Both the position numbers and the translations under genes were made by a program. From the NCBI RefSeq assembly GCF_042186555.1, contig NC_133328.1, positions 500,987,106 to 501,051,105 of the forward strand: 64,000 nucleotides of DNA. The letters are read 5' to 3'. Under the pieces are notes generated by a model, which saw only the letters and a list, made by a program, of their open reading frames with translations, did not search any database and had not been told where the DNA came from. Positions 33,800 through 43,032 of the stretch are shown here, one piece after another. Position 1 is the stretch's first letter. The number at the start of each line of letters is the position of its first letter. The DNA comes from Aquarana catesbeiana (Eukaryota > Chordata > Amphibia > Anura > Ranidae).

Positions 33800-34488
33800 T
33801 ATTTAAGGAAATAAATATACCAAATAATTCTGCGCTGCCATAAAGGAGGGGGAAGCAAGCAGCTAACACAGCCAGTAGGATATGTGCATATAAGGGATTA
33901 AACAAAATAAGTGTAGCGCTAAAACAACCCTAGATTTCCAATATAAAAATGGAAATGGTATAGTCCAGGAACCAATAAATCTCTAGGTATAGATTGGACA
34001 AAAATATCCATATAGTTCATATAGAGTGATGGTCCATAGATGTTGCGTGACTTCATATATAGAATATATCAATAAATGTGTGACGTCTGGCGTGAGGGGA
34101 ACACCACCACCGACAATAAAAAGGCTTACCAGATCAATTGGACCCGAAAAAGACATACGTCTGGTCGGGTCAAACAGGCTTGGGTGGTGAACCACTGTAG
34201 GGGATCCGGAAAAGTTGAACGGGTGGGGGTCTTTAAGATGAAACCCTGGACTGGCGTATCCCTCAAGATGATGTCAAAAAGCGGGTGGTAATAACAATAG
34301 GTGGGGAGGAAAAAAGAAAGGCAACATAGTGTGAATCCATAAAATTATGTAGCAAATTTATTAAAAACCAGGAAATACACTCACATGTAAATCTTGAAAA
34401 CAGCGCTGTAAATTGTACAAATGGCGGCAGTGGGGTCCTACCCGACGCGTTTCGTCCTCTTAGACGTCATCTGGCCATATATAAGTAA
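33800..34488 (-). mobile_element. Ribozyme-like retroelement, locus 3 (Penelope-like tail)
   Basis: On the minus strand the box at 34475-34441 reads CCAGATGACGTCTAAGAGGA then CGAAACGCGTCGGG: CTGATGA-like core (one change), hairpin GTC-TAAGAG-GAC, intact GAAAC, and palindromic ACGCGT followed by C. AATAAA lies ~80 bases further (34362-34357), then ~550 bases more. It abuts the truncated LINE endonuclease part at 34490. This is the best preserved box of the five. No protein coding found. Confidence 0.6.
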
Positions 34489-34827
34489 TATACTTTATAA
34501 ATTTATATATTTATAAAGAATTTCTTGGGATTTTTTTTTTACTCTCCTCCGCTATGTGCTTTTCATGTTCTGTCCTAGCCGCCCTGATTGCACCCTTACA
34601 TTTCTTGTTGCTTTCTTTGCCTTGTATTTTTTGAAGGCCTTCTCCTTTGCTTTTATATGTATTTTTACATTGGAGTTAAGCCACCCATGACTTTTAAATT
34701 TATTTCCCATTTATTTCCCATTGCACTGGATAATACCCTTATTTAACATGCTCTTAAAGCATACCCATTTTTCCCCTGTGTTTTTTGTTCCTAAGATTTT
34801 ATCCCATCAAGTATCTTCTAGCAAGGA

Positions 34828-35400
34828 TCATAGTTTAGGGAAGTTGGCTCTTTTGAAATTCAGTGTCTTTGTATTCCCCTTAGTTTTCCTATTTGTGTGA
34901 TTTATACTTAACCTAATTGACCAGTTATTGCTGTTTCCTAAATTAACCTGTATTTTCACATCCGTGATCAGGTCTGTATTGTTGATAATCAGTAGGTCTA
35001 ATAACGCTTTGTTTCTTGTTGGTGCATTTACCATCTGACCCATGAAATTGTCCTGCAAGACATTTAGGAAATGATGAGCTTTAGATGAATGTGAAGTTTC
35101 TTCCGCCCAGTCTATGTCTGGATAATTAAAATCCCCCATTATAATGACACTTCCCATCCTTGCCGCCATTCCAAACTGTGATAGGAGGTCCACCTCCCCC
35201 TCCTCCCTCTGGTTAGGGGCCTGTAGCATACTGCCAGTATTACTTTGCCCTTAGTTCCCTCCCTATGAAGCTCTACCCATAAGGATTCCACCTCCTCCCT
35301 TGCTCCATTAGTGATGTCATCCCTCACATTCACTTGTACATCATTTTTGATATACAGGCATACCCTTCCCCTTTTTTTTTACCCTCCCTATCTCTGCGAT
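34828..35400 (-). pseudogene. LINE APE-type endonuclease, decayed
   Basis: The frame at 35229-34828 contains GSVIIMGDFNYPDIDWAEET, the conserved metal-binding region of APE endonucleases, then NKALLDLLIINNTDLITDVK. The SDH box region reads GNSNNWSI, so the catalytic Asp and His near the C-terminus appear replaced. The frame at 35333-35139 supplies KGKVILAVCYRPL upstream, with a frame change between. Confidence 0.87.
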
Positions 35401-35482
35401 ATAGGGAATACCCTTGAATGGTTGCCAGCCAATCATGAGAGCTGTTGAACCAAGTCTCTGAAATTCCCACAAAATCTAAATC

Positions 35483-35740
35483 CTACTCGTACAACGGTAG
35501 CTCTAGTTCTCCCATCTTGTTTGCCAGATCCCTGGCATTGGTGAACATGCCACGTACTTTAGTCTGGACGCATATTATTTCCTTATTGGGTGTTCTGAGG
35601 TAGCAAATAGGACTTGTTACTGTACTTACCTCAGGTTTAGGTGCTTTAGTCAACCTACCACTAATGCCCCCAATACTACCCTCTGGAATTTGATCTCTAC
35701 CTCTGGACCCGTCCCTCCCATCACCTATAAATATTAGCAA
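35483..35740 (-). pseudogene. LINE ORF2 N-terminus, decayed
   Basis: The C-terminal half of this frame, VRGMFTNARDLANKMGELE, resembles the conserved start of the LINE endonuclease domain (NAR-x(2)-NK-x(2)-ELE). The N-terminal half has no motif. Confidence 0.7.
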
Positions 35741-35760
35741 ACTTAAATATGCCCTGCTTA

Positions 35761-37129
35761 ACCACTGGCTAGTAGGCTAATAATTTTGTTCCGTTGGAGT
35801 TGGGGCCCTTTCTTCACATCAGAATACTCTGTTCCCAAAAGGGAATTTGTAATCCTCAGGATAGGAAAAACACAGTCCCCTCTTGGCACTGTGCCTTGGC
35901 TAAAGGACAGTGACACAGATAACACATAATGGTGGCCCATAGGCCTCTCACCTCTCAGGTACTCCAGCTGGTTACTGTTCTCCCGCCCAGGGTGGTAGTT
36001 TACTGTTCTCCCAGGGTTATAGTGAAGTGGAGTGAAGTTGCAGCTCCTGGACAAATGCAGACAACAGAATACTGGAAAAACAAGAAAACGGAAACTGCAG
36101 GATACTCGAATAGTCCCTTGCAGTGGCACAGTGTCTGGGAAGCCCAGCAACCAACAGTACACTCTACAGCAGTAACACAGGAACAGCAAATATGGCTTGA
36201 TGAGCACACTTATCCCAGATTTAAAACAATCAGGAGAGAATGAAAACGCCTCCTACAAGTTTTAACCAGACATTGATAGAAGTCACAAGACTGCTATATA
36301 CTGCTGATGAGTAACGGTATTTAGCAGTTTATATTTATTAAAATAAATGCATTTCCATGCTCTGTGTACTGTGGGAAACCATGTATAGTGACTGCAGGGT
36401 CCTGGATTTAGTAACACTTTAAAGACTCTGTCAGAGTCAAGACTGGCATTTTTTTTATCTCCGTCTATGACTCTATTGTGTAGATTTTAATTCATTTCCC
36501 ATCACTGTGATGATACCCATGCAGGAAATGCAGGATTTGGCTGTCACCTGGACAGGAATGCAAGGACAGCAACAAAAAATGTACCTGGAGTTGGGCTTTA
36601 AGAATGATATTTAGTATGCAGTTTCTTTTTAATCCTCAAGTGCAGAAACGTGGCTACTATATACAGAACAAGCTGTGAAGAGACACATTTTTCTGGCAAT
36701 AAATGTACAATCAAGAAAAAAGGGCAAAGAATAGAAAGTTGTGAAAGGAAAGAAACAGCATAATGGCATAAGGTTCAATGAACTAGGTAAAAATAAAGTA
36801 AAATGATGAAAGGGGGGATGGATCAGAGCATATCTACAATACATATAGTTCTTTGTAGTGAAGAGCAAAAAAACATCATACTTTGAAGAATCTCACGTAC
36901 CAATAGTAAAGTAATACTTATCAGATCAAAGAAGTTGGGCTACCCCAAGCAATTTATTTTTACTGTTTTTACTCCTTATTTGTCATGTACTAGCTAAACA
37001 TGTTGATGACAGTTAAGCTAGGCATACACGGTTAGAAAATAGTTTGAAATAATGTACAACTTATTTTATGGCAAAAAAACGAAACCGTCATGTCTGATTT
37101 TTTTAGACTAAATCATTTTCTAAAATTAT
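35761..37129. other. Possible LINE 5' region, then anonymous sequence
   Basis: 35761-36250 could be the 5' untranslated or ORF1 part of the LINE but has no motif I recognise; a tandem pair occurs at 35972-36015 (TTACTGTTCTCCC twice). 36251-37129 has no gene, terminal repeat or LTR that I can identify, so the expected 3' LTR of the neighbouring Gypsy relic is not visible. Confidence 0.35.
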
Positions 37130-37600
37130 CTAAACATTAGTAGGGGAATCAGTCAAAAACAGTTGAAAAAAATCTACAGTGCATGTTAAAATGTAACCCC
37201 GGATTGTGTTACTGAAAGTGTTTGGGAGGACATCAAATTCCCACCAGCATGAGTACAAATCTACCAAGACCAGGTAATCCTTGTTTGACCACTCAAATAT
37301 GTTAGCTGCTGTGATAGACCATGGTCTGTCAGGAATTTGGTTAAGAGTTAAAGGTTCTCTCATCTGGTGTGGAGCATTGCAGGGGGCACATCTGAAAACT
37401 TCTCTTTGAATGTCAGTGTATATAGTGGGCCAAAATATGGTTTCACGTGTCCTTCGCTTAGTGATGAAGCTGTGTCAAGTAGTATTTCTGGAGAGAGTGA
37501 GGGATGACATATCTCTAACCATGCAGGAATAATCCATCATCCACTGTCAATTCATCCCTCATAGAGTAGAATGGTAGGATATCATGTGGGTATTCCTGAA
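37130..37600 (-). pseudogene. Gypsy integrase fragment
   Basis: 37600-37515 continues EYPHDILPFYSMRDELTVDD. Then a decayed zinc-binding part with a CPLQC-like Cys pair (about 37395). The frame at 37363-37130 has RPWSITAANIFEWSNKDYLV, the start of the DDE core, where the expected catalytic Asp (AD) reads AN. Truncated before the rest of the core. Confidence 0.82.
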
Positions 37601-38589
37601 CCACTTGCCGACCGCCGCACACAGATGTACGTTGGCAGAATGGCACAGGCAGGCAAATGAGCATACAGGTACGTCCCTTTAAATTTGCCGCCTTTTGGGC
37701 GCACGCAGTGGGACCGTGCCTGTGGGTCATGGGAACTCGATATTCACCGGCAGCCCGTGATTGCGGTGTGAAGAGGTAGAACAGGGAGATGCCCATATAA
37801 ACAAGGCATTTCCCCGTTCTGCCTTGTGTCATGACAGAGATCTACTGCTCCCTGTCATCGGGAGCAGTGATCGCTGTCATGTCCTAGGTAGCCCCTCCCC
37901 CCACAGTTAGAATCACTCCCTAGGACACACTTAACCCCTTGATCGCCCCCTAGTGTTTAACCCCTTCCCTGCCAGTGTCATTTACACAGTAATCAGTGCA
38001 TTTTTATAGCACTGATTGATGTATAAATGACAATGGACCCAAAATAGTGTCAAAAGTGTCCGATGTGTCCGCCATGTGTCCGCCATAATGTCGCAGTCAC
38101 GATAAAAATCGCAGATCGCCGCCATTACTAACAAAAAAAAAAATTATAATAAATTTATTATAAATTTATAATAAAAATGCCATAAAATCCCCTATTTTGT
38201 AGACGCTATAACTTTTGCTCAAACCAATCAATATACGCTTATTGTGATTTTTATTACCAAAAATATGTAGAAGAATACATATCGGCCTAAACTGAGAAAA
38301 AATTTGCTTTTTTTAAAAAAAAATGGGGATATTTATTATAGCAAAAAGTACAAAATATTGTGTTTTTTTCAAAATTGTCGCTCTTTTTTTGTTTATAGCG
38401 CAAAAAATAAAAACTGCAGAGGCGATCAAATACCACCAAAAGAAAGCTCTATTTGTGGGAAAAAAAGGACGTCAATTTTGTTTGGGTGCAGCGTCGCACG
38501 ACCGCGTAATTTTCAGTTAAATCGAGCAGTGCCGAATCGCAAAAAATGGCCCGGTCATTCAGCAGCCAAATCTTCCGGGGCTGAAGTGG
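37601..38589 (+). mobile_element. 989 bp TTAA-type element, copy inside Gypsy
   Basis: Left end CCACTTGCCGACCGCCGCAC; right end CTTCCGGGGCTGAAGTGG. Flanks TGAA and TTAG would be a decayed TTAA duplication. It interrupts the Gypsy spacer/integrase frame exactly. Internal landmarks shared with the other copies: CCCCTTCCCTGCCAGTGTCA, AGTGTCAAAAGTGTCCGATG, CTATAACTTTTGCTC, TATGTAGAAGAATACATATC, AAAGAAAGCTCTATTTGTGG. An internal inverted pair ACTGCTCCC..GGGAGCAGT lies near 37850. No transposase; non-autonomous. Confidence 0.85.
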
Positions 38590-38593
38590 TTAG

Positions 38594-38778
38594 AGGAGCC
38601 ACATGAGAATGATGTCAATGAGGCGCTGACAGGTGGCATCTGCCTGTGTTTGTTTCTTTAGTTCCTGAATCCTTCTGGATAACAACACCCCATCCAGAGC
38701 CAACACATCATAATCCTCAAGAGCTTCAGTGTTATCAGAAGTGTGCACGTGAAAGAGCATCCGCAACAAACAGATCAT
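38594..38778 (-). pseudogene. Gypsy RNase H-integrase spacer
   Basis: A frame of about 60 codons with LSRRIQELKKQTQADATCQR, typical of the linker before the integrase zinc finger. It continues across the TTAA element into 37600. Confidence 0.75.
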
Positions 38779-38782
38779 GACC

Positions 38783-39275
38783 TCATTTATAGGTTACATT
38801 CAGGTGGTAGCGTTGAAGCTCTAGCATCATTCGCTGGATGCGAGCAGATGCTGTGTGCAGGGGTTTTTTCAATATAGTTATGAGTGGTTGATGATCCGTC
38901 TCCACAGTCACAGGGCGGCCATAGATATAATCATGGAATTTTACACAGGCAAATACTAGTCCTAATAATTCCTCACTTTGAGCATAGCATGCTTCAGTCT
39001 CAGTGAGGGCTGTTGATGCAAAAGCAACAGGCCTCACATCTTGAAGACAGACTGCACCAAGACCATGCTGGGAAGCTTCAGCAGACAATACCACCAGCTT
39101 ATGCACATCAAAATACTGTAGGACAGGTGGACTGGTTAATTGTGCTTTCAATATATCTACAGCAACAGCATGTTGTTCAGTCCAACACCAGTTGGCATCT
39201 TGGCGCAGAAGCTGACGGAGTGGAGATGTTATCTCAATGAAGTGATGAATGAACTTCGAGAGAAAATTGGTCATG
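38783..39275 (-). pseudogene. Gypsy RT C-terminus and RNase H
   Basis: FLGMTNFLSKFIHHFIEITS and WCWTEQHAVAVDILKAQL are the RT connection. PVLQYFDVHKLVVLSAEASQ is the RNase H start, with the first Asp position reading Glu (SAEAS). FHDYIYGRPVTVETDHQPLI contains the later conserved Asp. The frame extends upstream to 39394 only by running into the 312 bp insertion. Confidence 0.88.
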
Positions 39276-39286
39276 CCAAGAAACCT

Positions 39287-39598
39287 AGAAACGAGAAACC
39301 TAGAAACGGGAATCTCAATAAATGTAAATTTCCCTACAGCTCCCAAATCCTCTGAAGAATACCCGCTGGGGTCGAAGCGCATCAGAATTAACATCCTACT
39401 TTACCGCTTGAACCTTGTATATTATTGTGCCAGTTTCACTTGTGTTATCTCCTGTATCACAGCTCCTATTTTGTATATCATTGTCATTCTTTGAGATTAT
39501 GCTATTAATAAAGTTCAACAATTTCTAAACCATACAATACCATCTTTATACCCTTCTGCTGCCTAGAAAACCCCATATGGGGGACAATTCCCTTTTTC
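39287..39598 (+). mobile_element. 312 bp ribozyme-like retroelement in Gypsy, locus 4
   Basis: Flanked by a perfect 15 bp duplication CATGCCAAGAAACCT (39272-39286 and 39599-39613), which duplicates the Gypsy RFLGM codons. The box at 39349-39384 reads CCTCTGAAGAATACCCGCTG then GGGTCGAAGCGCATC: CTGAAGA core, CCC-GCT-GGG hairpin, CGAAGCGCATC. AATAAA lies at 39507-39512. Both edges carry small repeats (AGAAACCTAGAAACGAGAAA at the left). Non-coding; RNA-mediated insertion. Confidence 0.8.
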
Positions 39599-39613
39599 CA
39601 TGCCAAGAAACCT

Positions 39614-40289
39614 TTCCATGTTTGCCCTCTGGAGCAGGCATTTGATGGACGGCTTAGGTTTTTTCTGGGTCAGGTTTGACACCTTTATCCGTGAAAAGGT
39701 GTCCAACATATGGCACCTCTGAGACATTGAAGTGACATTTGGTATTGAGCTGCATATCGATGGCTCTGACAGGGTTTAGTACACATTTAAGTCGTTTGTC
39801 ATGTTCTTCAACGGAGGATCAAGATATCATCCACGACTATTTCACATGGCTGTCCAGCAAAGAGCTGTTCCATACATCTCTGAAAGACTTTTCTTCCAGT
39901 TGAAATAACATATGGCATCTGTAAGCATTTGTATCTCCCATATGGGGTCATAAATGTTGTGAGTAATGATGATTCCTCATCCAGAGGGATTTGCCAGAAT
40001 ACACATTTTGCATCTAGAATGCTGAAGACTTTTGCCTGTGGCATATCAGTGATCACTTGCTCTACAGTTTTTAATGGGTGATAAGGCCTCAGCAGAGGAC
40101 AGTGCCATCTTTCTTGACTACTGCTGCCATGGCAGACACCCAGGGTGTAGCCTCCTGCACTAGTGCAATGATGCTCAGTCTAGTCATCCTTTCCAACTCT
40201 TGCAAGACTTTGTCTTTTATGGCCAGTAGGATCCTTCGAGGGGCACACACGATAGGCTGTACCGTTTCATTTAAACGCATGTGATACAT
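39614..40289 (-). pseudogene. Gypsy reverse transcriptase
   Basis: Frames in order: VCAPRRILLAIKDKVLQELE and VSAMAAVVKKDGTV (40289-40089); VFSILDAKCVFWQIPLDEES with the first catalytic Asp and CLQMPYVISTGRKVFQRCME (40056-39850); then the catalytic box EIVVDDILILR, keeping both Asp residues but with Val where Tyr is usual. Decayed after 39800 up to the insertion. Stops and a frame change lie near 40070. Confidence 0.9.
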
Positions 40290-40396
40290 GACTGGAAGCT
40301 TACCAACAGTGACAGTTCAAAATAGGTCCTCATAATCAGTCATTTCAGGAGCCTGTTGTTGTACTGCATGTACTTCTGGACTGAGTTGGATTCAAT

Positions 40397-40760
40397 TTAA
40401 ACGCATGCTGTCTGGTAAGCATAGTAGTCTCCTAACATTTCTATCCACAATGTGGAATAGTAGCTTGCCCCCTGATCCAAAGTAGAAGTGTCCAGTGTCT
40501 GAATTGTTTGACCACCATAAGATATCAGGTTTACTTTATTTGACTGATCAATTTCAGCTTTGGGGTCAATGCTGTGCAATGTGGATAAGGACATGACATT
40601 GCATTTGGCACCAGTGTCAATTTTCAACTTGACATGCTTGTTGCATGCAGTTGAGAGGGTGGTGAATATTTCTCCTTTATTTGCAATTAGGTCCACACTT
40701 TCACAATGAAAACTGTTTTGTTGATCATCACTTTCCACTTCATTAATTCTGAGCATATTT
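40397..40760 (-). pseudogene. Gypsy aspartic protease region
   Basis: KHVKLKIDTGAKCNVMSLST carries the DTGA active-site motif of retroelement proteases. Downstream NLISYGGQTIQTLD is the flap-to-strand region. The frame starts upstream in Gag-like sequence and ends at 40397 before RT. Confidence 0.82.
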
Positions 40761-40926
40761 TGTTGTTTAGTATGACTAAAAGACGAGTGTAAGCTTGTAC
40801 CTTTTTTGACTTGTCTGAGAGTCCTGCTTTGCTGTACACGTCCCATTCTCTTTTGAATTTCAGCCAGTTGTTAGCAAAGCCATTATCAAAGATTAAGGGT
40901 TGTCTGCCATGTAGATTCTGAGCCAT
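40687..40926 (-). pseudogene. Gypsy Gag N-terminus, short fragment
   Basis: Starts MAQNLHGRQPLIFDNGFANN with WLKFKREWDVYSKAG, resembling the beginning of Gag in vertebrate Gypsy elements of this pol type. Most of Gag is deleted: protease follows within 200 bases. Confidence 0.65.
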
Positions 40927-40956
40927 GATGTTTCAGTGATCTCATTTCTGTCACCA

Positions 40957-41107
40957 TGTGGATTTTGTGGAAGCAATGATGAATGGTCAGATGAATCTTG
41001 TAGAGAATTTGTTTATTCTCAGCCAGCAGTAAACAGCATGTGAACCTTTTTCCTAGTTTCATTTCATAACTTCCTACTTCCTGTTCTCACCCCCAGGTCC
41101 TCACACA
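40957..41107 (-). repeat. Probable Gypsy 5' LTR (short)
   Basis: On the minus strand it begins TGTGAGGACCTGGGGG and ends AAAATCCACA (TG...CA), contains GAGAATAAACAAAT as a possible polyadenylation signal, and is followed by TGGTGACAGAAATGAG, a plausible tRNA primer site. No second copy found, so the call rests on position and end sequence. Confidence 0.45.
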
Positions 41108-41449
41108 TACATATTCTACAAAACAGTTCAGGTGATTTCATGATCAGCAAAAACAGGCATCAGGAAGCTTTAAAAATAAAGTGCTGTCTTTTCATCAAGG
41201 CATTAAAGAATGATTTCCTTACCTGCAAATTGGAAAAGGTTTCCCCATGGGGTTTTGTATTACAGCAAAAAATTCAAAGTGGATTGAAGAAATATATATT
41301 TATTACAAAAAGTAATCATACAAAAACATTAATATATGTTAAAACATGAGCTCTGTGGATGAGGCTAACATAAATACATAATGATACAGCCATTGAGTAA
41401 ACATAGGAAACATAGCATGATATAGGTATATATAATCATACTGAAACAA

Positions 41450-41489
41450 CCCGATGCGTTTCATATATATAGTAGAGGTCTTATTCTGG
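41450..41489 (-). ncRNA. Degenerate hammerhead-like box of the Penelope-like element
   Basis: CCAGAATAAGACCTCTAC, an AT repeat, then GAAACGCATCGGG. Only the 3' half of the core keeps the expected sequence. Not expected to be active. Confidence 0.35.
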
Positions 41490-42608
41490 GGAAAGAGTAA
41501 ATATATAAATGAGCACGTTTAGAAATCAAACAATTATAAATGATGATATTAGCACATTGGATTATGATTTTATAATTATATTTACCACTATCGGCTGTAA
41601 AGAAAGCCTCCCAAGTATTGTGCCTAAAAATTTTTTTAGAGGATCCAGGCAGCACAGCAAGGACTCGCAACCCCCCACACCAAGGAGGGGCAGATGCCCA
41701 CATGGCCAGGAACAGGACCTACAAGAGGCAGTGCTTATACCCACACCAGGGAAGTGGGGTGAAAAGCAGGGGCCAAGTACCGGATCAAATCTTCCCCAAG
41801 ACAGTGTGGAGATTAATGATATATTAAATTAAGTATTGTTATTGGAAGTAGATCTACAGTTATTTAGTGACTATGAAGGTGTGTGCATGAAAGGATGTGG
41901 GGTGAAATATGTGTGAACAAGTAAGTGAGACACAAAAGAGGAATGAATAAGTGGGTGTGATGGTGAGGTGAGAAAAACAAAAGCAAAATGTACATGAGGG
42001 AAAGCGCTCTAAGACCACAACAAACGTGGGCCAGTGCTGTACTAGAGAAAAATGAAGTCTAAAAGAGGAAAGAAAGAAGAGAAAAAAAGAGTGAAAAAGG
42101 ACTGAAGAGAGAAGAAAAAGTCCACAAAGCGGCAAAGCAGCAAACTAGTGCCGCCATCCCCCCTGCCTGCCGTGAGGCCCCTGGCTGGCCAATGAAGACA
42201 CCGCCCCCAAGTGTGCAGGGGCTAGCAGTGCAAGCCACGTGACCGGATCCTGGAATAACAAATACACAAGAGGCACAGTTAATCAATAAGGAGAGTCAAA
42301 ATTTGTACTTACATATATCAAAAGAAAATCAAAACAACAATTTTAAACAATGATCATGAACACATGATAGATTCTACATTCAAGAAATAAGAGAAAAAAG
42401 TACTGATATATTCAAAACTAAACAAGCTGAAAAAACCTATTGGATTATGCTACTGTTTTTTACCCGATACAAAACCCCTCATAAAGGGGGCAAAGAAGAT
42501 GGATTTGTTGAGGTCAGGATATACTGTTGCCTGCAACCTAAAGATACACCGCTGCTCTTGCTGGAGGAGAGACTTATTCCAATTGCCGCCCCTGACTGAA
42601 ATATGAAT

Positions 42609-42929
42609 TCAGTCAAGGGGGACGAAGGAAACTTTAGGCATCATATAATTGTGTTTAGACACCATGTGTCTGCCCAAAGGTAGATGTAGGTTTCCGATTT
42701 GCATACTGTAGATATGTTGTGCAATGCGGCACCTAAATTCCTGCCTAGTTTTCCCTACATAAAATGCATTGCATTCGCAGAGCATCATATAAACTAGGCC
42801 CTGAGTGTGACAATTAGTAAAATGGGGAGGTGAGAACCTCTCTCCATTAGGGAGCAAGAATACTTTTTCTTTTTTAATCAGGGGACAATAAGAGCAGTGG
42901 CCGCAAGGAAAAGAACCCCTTGTGGCCAC
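42609..42929 (-). pseudogene. GIY-YIG endonuclease domain of a Penelope-like element
   Basis: A 106-codon frame. FPCGHCSYC (residues ~8-16) and TNCHTQG form the Cys/His zinc-binding part that precedes the nuclease in Penelope-like elements. LVYMMLCECNAFYVGKT gives the VY (GIY) and YVG (YIG) strands; RCRIAQHIYSM supplies the conserved Arg and His. LGRHMVSKHNYMMPKVSF follows. Open to the stop at 42609 but cut off at its N-terminus, where the RT is missing. It nicks target DNA during integration in intact relatives. Confidence 0.88.
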
Positions 42930-43032
42930 TGCTTACCTGCTTTGTTTTATTGTTGGTTCAGATCATGGTAGTAGTAGTATTAGGATTAATCATACTTTTA
43001 CTCATTGTGGAATGTAAGTGATATCAGTTTAA

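Larger units (their letters stand above)
34490..35760 (-). mobile_element. LINE fragment (endonuclease part)
   Basis: Minus-strand coding for the N-terminal endonuclease and the linker before the RT (a PKKFFKYI-like segment at 34520-34495). Same strand and order as the RT fragment at 27735-29515, so the two may be halves of one element split by later insertions, or two separate copies. Confidence 0.75.
37130..41107 (-). mobile_element. Ty3/Gypsy LTR retrotransposon relic
   Basis: Minus-strand order: probable 5' LTR (40957-41107), Gag-like start, protease, reverse transcriptase, RNase H, spacer, integrase (ending about 37130). Pol order PR-RT-RH-IN is that of Ty3/Gypsy. Two later insertions (39287-39598 and 37601-38589) and many stops and frameshifts break it. 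No 3' LTR found; the element seems truncated in integrase. Confidence 0.88.
41280..42950 (-). mobile_element. Penelope-like element fragment (3' part), locus 5
   Basis: Minus strand: GIY-YIG endonuclease coding (42929-42609), ~1.1 kb of non-coding 3' region with A/G-rich tracts, a hammerhead-like box remnant at 41489-41450 (GAAACGCATCGGG preserved, CTGATGA part decayed), then AATAAA at 41304-41299. The RT domain expected upstream is absent (5' truncation). Penelope-like elements pair an RT with a GIY-YIG endonuclease and are known to carry hammerhead ribozymes (family knowledge). Confidence 0.8.

Noticed and set aside
39276..39394. N-terminal extension of the Gypsy RNase H frame
   Set aside because: The extension is translated from the 312 bp insertion, not from Gypsy.
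40957..41107. A solo unrelated repeat instead of a Gypsy LTR
   Set aside because: Ends, AATAAA and a primer-site-like sequence next to Gag favour LTR, so it was kept as a low-confidence feature rather than dropped.
42609..42929. Homing endonuclease or UvrC/SLX1-like host gene
   Set aside because: Cys/His pattern and truncated frame fit a Penelope-like element; no host exon structure.
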